Shown in pieces: positions 61,187-64,000 of a stretch of DNA of 64,000 nt (the first letter of the stretch is position 1; every line of letters starts with the position of its first letter). The notes below the pieces were generated by a model. That model searched no databases. It was not told the origin of the DNA and saw nothing but the letters and a program-made list of their open reading frames with translations. Source of the DNA: Bacillus thermozeamaize (GTDB lineage: Bacteria; Bacillota; Bacilli; ZCTH02-B2); assembly GCA_002159075.1 (NCBI GenBank), contig LZRT01000094.1, forward strand, positions 144,014 to 208,013. Reading direction: 5' to 3'. Position numbers and translations under genes: made by a program.

Positions 61187-62317
61187 CTATGGGGCGCGGA
61201 AGGTTTCAGACGCCTGCCGGTATTTTCGAAGCCGGGTGAGGGCAACCCGGTAGCCCATCCCCGGAGATTCCGGCACGAGGATTTGTCCGTCGTCGACCGT
61301 CACCTCAGGTTCGATAATGTCTTCCTGCCAATACCGTTTGGAGGCGGAGATGTCGCCGGGCAAGGTGAAGCCGGGCAAGGCAGCCAGGGCGATGTTGTGC
61401 GCCCGGCCGACGCCCGACTCCAGCATGCCGCCGCACCAGACGGGGACCTGTTGTTGGAGACAGAGGTCGTGAATGCGGCGCGCTTCGGCATAACCGCCCA
61501 CGCGGGCCAGCTTGAGGTTGACGATTTTGCAACTTCCCAGCGTCAGTGCCAGCCGCGCTTCTTCAAAGGTGCTGATGCTCTCGTCAAGGCACAGGGGCGT
61601 GCGGAGATGCCGCTGCAGTGTGGCGTGATCCAGCAGGTGACCGGCGGGCAAGGGTTCTTCGATCATCAACAGTTCATAGTCATCCAGCGCTTTCAGCCGG
61701 TCCAGATCAGCCAGCGTGTAAGCGCCGTTGGCGTCTGCCATCAGCATCAGGCCGGGGTAGCGCTGCCTGACCTGGCGGATGATCTCGAGATCGCGTCCAG
61801 GCTCGATTTTCAGCTTGACGCGACGGTATCCGGCTTCCAGGTATTGTTCGATCTTTCGGAACAGTTCATGGATGGTCTCCTGGATCCCGATGCTGACTCC
61901 GACAGGGATGGCTTTCCGTTCTCCGCCCCAGGTGATGGCAAGCGGGAGGTTCCTTTTTTTGGCGTACAAATCCCAAACGGCTCCTTCCAAGCCGGCCTTG
62001 GCCATGTGATGCCGCTGGACGTGGGCCAGGCGCCGCGGCACGGAATCGGGATGATCCAAGGGGGAAGCGAGCAGGGCCGGAATCAGGAAGTCCCGCAGAA
62101 TGTGCCAGGCGGTGGTCAGTGTCTCCTCGGTGTAAAAGGGTGCGGTAAAAGGCACCACCTCTCCCCAGCCGCTTACCCCGTCCGTATCCACAGCTTCGAC
62201 GAGCAGCAGTTCCCGTTCGGAAAACGCGCCAAAACTGGTGCGAAACGGGGTGACGAGCGGCATTTTCAGATGGTGCAGCGTGATGGCCTGAAGTCGAATC
62301 GGCTCGGAGGACGCCAT
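61187..62317 (-). CDS. menC: o-Succinylbenzoate synthase / N-acylamino acid racemase (enolase superfamily)
   Basis: This 376-aa enolase-superfamily enzyme has the lysine pair in RRVKLKIEPG, metal ligands Asp in MADANGAYT, Glu in IEEPL and Asp in CLDESI, and the second catalytic Lys in KIVNLKLARVGGY. This is the OSBS/NSAR subgroup of Bacillota. It supplies the o-succinylbenzoate missing from the menFDHBE unit, but is encoded on the opposite strand with its own promoter. NSAR activity is possible as a second function. Confidence 0.9.
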   Translation of the reverse strand: MASSEPIRLQAITLHHLKMPLVTPFRTSFGAFSERELLLVEAVDTDGVSGWGEVVPFTAPFYTEETLTTAWHILRDFLIPALLASPLDHPDSVPRRLAHVQRHHMAKAGLEGAVWDLYAKKRNLPLAITWGGERKAIPVGVSIGIQETIHELFRKIEQYLEAGYRRVKLKIEPGRDLEIIRQVRQRYPGLMLMADANGAYTLADLDRLKALDDYELLMIEEPLPAGHLLDHATLQRHLRTPLCLDESISTFEEARLALTLGSCKIVNLKLARVGGYAEARRIHDLCLQQQVPVWCGGMLESGVGRAHNIALAALPGFTLPGDISASKRYWQEDIIEPEVTVDDGQILVPESPGMGYRVALTRLRKYRQASETFRAP

Positions 62318-62435
62318 CGTTGTTCATCCTTTCCGTAAAACAAAATTGCTAACCATGATCATTCTACTTACAATCCCTCAACTCCTGTATGTTTGGCGTC
62401 TTGGGAGGAAAAAATCTGGCAGACCTTGAAGAGCG

Positions 62436-63806
62436 GTGATCCGTGTGAGCCCTCTGTTCAAAAGTGACTTATTCAGGTTGAAGGACTTGTTCAAGGCCAG
62501 CAACTGGATCCTCGGCCTGCAATGGCTCGTCTTCCTCTTTACCAACATTGTTGTGATCCCCATTTCCGTGGGGGCGGCTTTTGGGCTGGAGCAAGGGAAG
62601 ATTGCCTCATTGCTTCAGATTTCATTTGTGGTGACGGGGCTGGCCTGTATGATGCAGGCGCTTTTTGGCCACCGGCGGGCGATTATGGAAGGACAGTCTG
62701 GGCTATGGTGGGGCGTGATCCTGTCGCTTTGTTCCACCGCTTCCGCGCAGGGCGTATCACTGGAAACGTTGGGTGGAAGCCTGGGCATCGGCATCGTCAT
62801 TTCGGGGACTTTGACCCTGTTGATCGGGTTGAGTGGCCTTGGTTATCATCTGGCCCGGCTGTTTAACCCGGCTGTGATGGGCGTCTTCATGTTTTTGCTC
62901 GGATGCCAGCTGGCCGGAATTTTCCTGAAGGGCATGTTGGGGATACCTTTTGGGCATGCACCGGCTGGGGAAGCATCGGAAAGCGCGCAGATCGATGTGG
63001 CCGTCTCGCTGCTTTCACTGGTTGTGGTGATCGGCGTGATTTTGATCAATATCAAGACTCCGCCGAGGATTGGCCGGTATGCCTTGCTCATCGGAATGAT
63101 CGCCGGCTGGGCGCTTTTTGTTCAGATTTTTCAATCGGATGAGGCGGTTGGCCCGTTTCCGCCTTTTCGCATGCAACCGTTTCCGTTCGGAGCGCCTGCG
63201 TGGGATGCGGGCATCATCGTGACGGCGGTGCTTGCCGGTTTGCTCAATCTGGCCAACACGTTTGGCGCCTTAAAAGGAACGGAAGGGATGTACCGGTCGG
63301 AGACGGGGCCGGCGGTGTATCGCGCGTCATTGTCCATCACCGGAGTGTTTGTCGGCCTTTCGGGTCTGTTGGGCCTGGTTCCCTATGCGCCTTATGTATC
63401 CTCGATCGGCTTTCTTCAGCAGGTGGGCGTCCTCCGCAGGCTTCCGTTCATTCTCGGGAGCTTCATGTTTATTGTGATGGGGATTGTCCCGTGGCTCGGC
63501 CAGTGGCTTACCCGGCTGCCCCTGAGTGTCGGCAGCGCTGTCCTTTTTGTTGCTTATCTGCAGCTTCTGCTTTCGTCGTGGAATTTTTTCCGGCAGGTGG
63601 AATGGAACACGGCAAACATCTACCGTTCGGCCATCCCTTTGTTTGTTGGGATCGTCATCATGACCATGCCGGCATCTTATTTTGAGCCGATTCCTGCCTT
63701 GGTCCGGCCCCTTGTCAGCAATGGCCTGCTGATGGGCATCCTGCTGGCGCTGCTGTTGGAGAACCTTGTTCGGTGGGATCGAATGAGATGGTCCGGGAGG
63801 GGTTAA
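62436..63806 (+). CDS. NCS2-type purine/uracil permease
   Basis: This 456-aa membrane protein has about 12-14 helices of the nucleobase/cation symporter 2 family (YwdJ/PurP-like): LGLQWLVFLFTNIVVIPISVG at the start, helix 8 acid region and a LLNLANTFGALKGTEGMYR segment in place of the classical NCS2 signature. Substrate (uracil, xanthine or another nucleobase) not decided. GTG 62436 has only a weak RBS. Divergent from menC by 118 bp. Confidence 0.75.
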   Translation: MIRVSPLFKSDLFRLKDLFKASNWILGLQWLVFLFTNIVVIPISVGAAFGLEQGKIASLLQISFVVTGLACMMQALFGHRRAIMEGQSGLWWGVILSLCSTASAQGVSLETLGGSLGIGIVISGTLTLLIGLSGLGYHLARLFNPAVMGVFMFLLGCQLAGIFLKGMLGIPFGHAPAGEASESAQIDVAVSLLSLVVVIGVILINIKTPPRIGRYALLIGMIAGWALFVQIFQSDEAVGPFPPFRMQPFPFGAPAWDAGIIVTAVLAGLLNLANTFGALKGTEGMYRSETGPAVYRASLSITGVFVGLSGLLGLVPYAPYVSSIGFLQQVGVLRRLPFILGSFMFIVMGIVPWLGQWLTRLPLSVGSAVLFVAYLQLLLSSWNFFRQVEWNTANIYRSAIPLFVGIVIMTMPASYFEPIPALVRPLVSNGLLMGILLALLLENLVRWDRMRWSGRG

Positions 63807-63821
63807 AGGACATAGGTTTTG

Positions 63822-63852
63822 GGGGACGATGGCGCATGCCGTCCCCATTTTT
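63822..63852 (+). terminator. Terminator of the permease gene
   Basis: GGGGACG (63822-63828) pairs with CGTCCCC (63840-63846), then ATTTTT. Confidence 0.82.
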
Positions 63853-63941
63853 GCTTGTTAAGGGTAATGACGCTGTTGTTGTGCTGTGATATTGTCAGGG
63901 TGTAATTGTTCCGAGAAAATGTCAGTATGAGCAAGGAGCAG

Positions 63942-64000
63942 ATGATCACCTTGACAAAAGAAGAATTGAAACGCGTCATGGTTCTCGAACAATGGATTGA
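63942..64000 (+). CDS. Truncated-by-window N-terminus, probable transposase
   Basis: ATG 63942 with RBS AAGGAG 3-8 nt upstream opens a frame that runs off the window after 19 codons: MITLTKEELKRVMVLEQWI. The opening resembles helix-turn-helix N-termini of transposases of the ISNCY/IS481-like kind (TxxELKRxxVLExWI). Only the first helix is visible, so the family is tentative. The terminal inverted repeat could not be identified in 63853-63941. Confidence 0.4.
   Translation, partial: MITLTKEELKRVMVLEQWI

Overview
The window looks like a chromosome segment of an aerobic, probably thermophilic member of the Bacillales (Bacillota). The grounds are Bacillus-type ribosome binding sites, frequent TTG and GTG starts, a menaquinone operon, a CtaA heme A synthase, PepV, NiaR and ComFB proteins, a ThiXYZ/TenA/YlmB thiamine salvage operon behind a TPP riboswitch, and tRNA genes with encoded CCA. 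The species cannot be named from the sequence.

Region 1 (1-12.5 kb, + strand) is the most distinctive. Genes for a 648-aa hydantoinase-A-like ATPase subunit, a 124-aa zinc protein, a second 711-aa hydantoinase-A-like subunit, a 731-aa hydantoinase-B-like subunit and a 336-aa uroporphyrinogen-decarboxylase-like protein lie in the order and approximate sizes known for acetophenone carboxylase (ApcA-E) of denitrifying Betaproteobacteria. They are followed, as there, by an AMP-forming acyl-CoA ligase. A thiolase plus DUF35 pair and an MFS carrier broken by an in-frame TAA complete the island. The inferred pathway is ketone + CO2 to a beta-keto acid, then its CoA thioester, then thiolytic cleavage to acyl-CoA and acetyl-CoA.

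Region 2 (12.6-21.4 kb) is mixed accessory DNA: an NAD(P)-binding protein, arsR-arsC-arsM without a linked arsenite pump, a TetR/membrane-protein pair, tRNA-Arg and tRNA-Leu, an arginase-fold protein, a three-gene operon in which a winged-helix regulator sits between two small related membrane coiled-coil proteins, and a divergent LysR/YbfB-type MFS pair with a tautomerase. Region 3 (21.4-31.4 kb) is metal and envelope related. It holds a six-gene cluster (His/Asp-rich anchored protein, ApbE flavin transferase, acidic Pro-rich protein, ferric-reductase-like membrane protein, response regulator, histidine kinase with a His-rich sensor). It also holds a CadA/ZntA-type P-ATPase whose first metal-binding Cys codon is UGA and whose promoter carries an SmtB/CzrA-type operator, and a PadR/MMPL pair.

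Region 4 (31.6-64 kb) is mostly housekeeping: a second tRNA-Leu(CAA), uracil-DNA glycosylase, PepV, an ABC-class ATPase, RNase H, QueG, ComFB, PurU, Maf, CtaA, the TPP-riboswitch thiamine salvage operon, PurE/PurK, an M42 peptidase, NiaR, ChrA, an Fsr-like MFS protein, an RsmF-like rRNA methyltransferase, menFDHBE with menC convergent on the other strand, an NCS2 permease, and the first codons of a probable transposase at the right edge.
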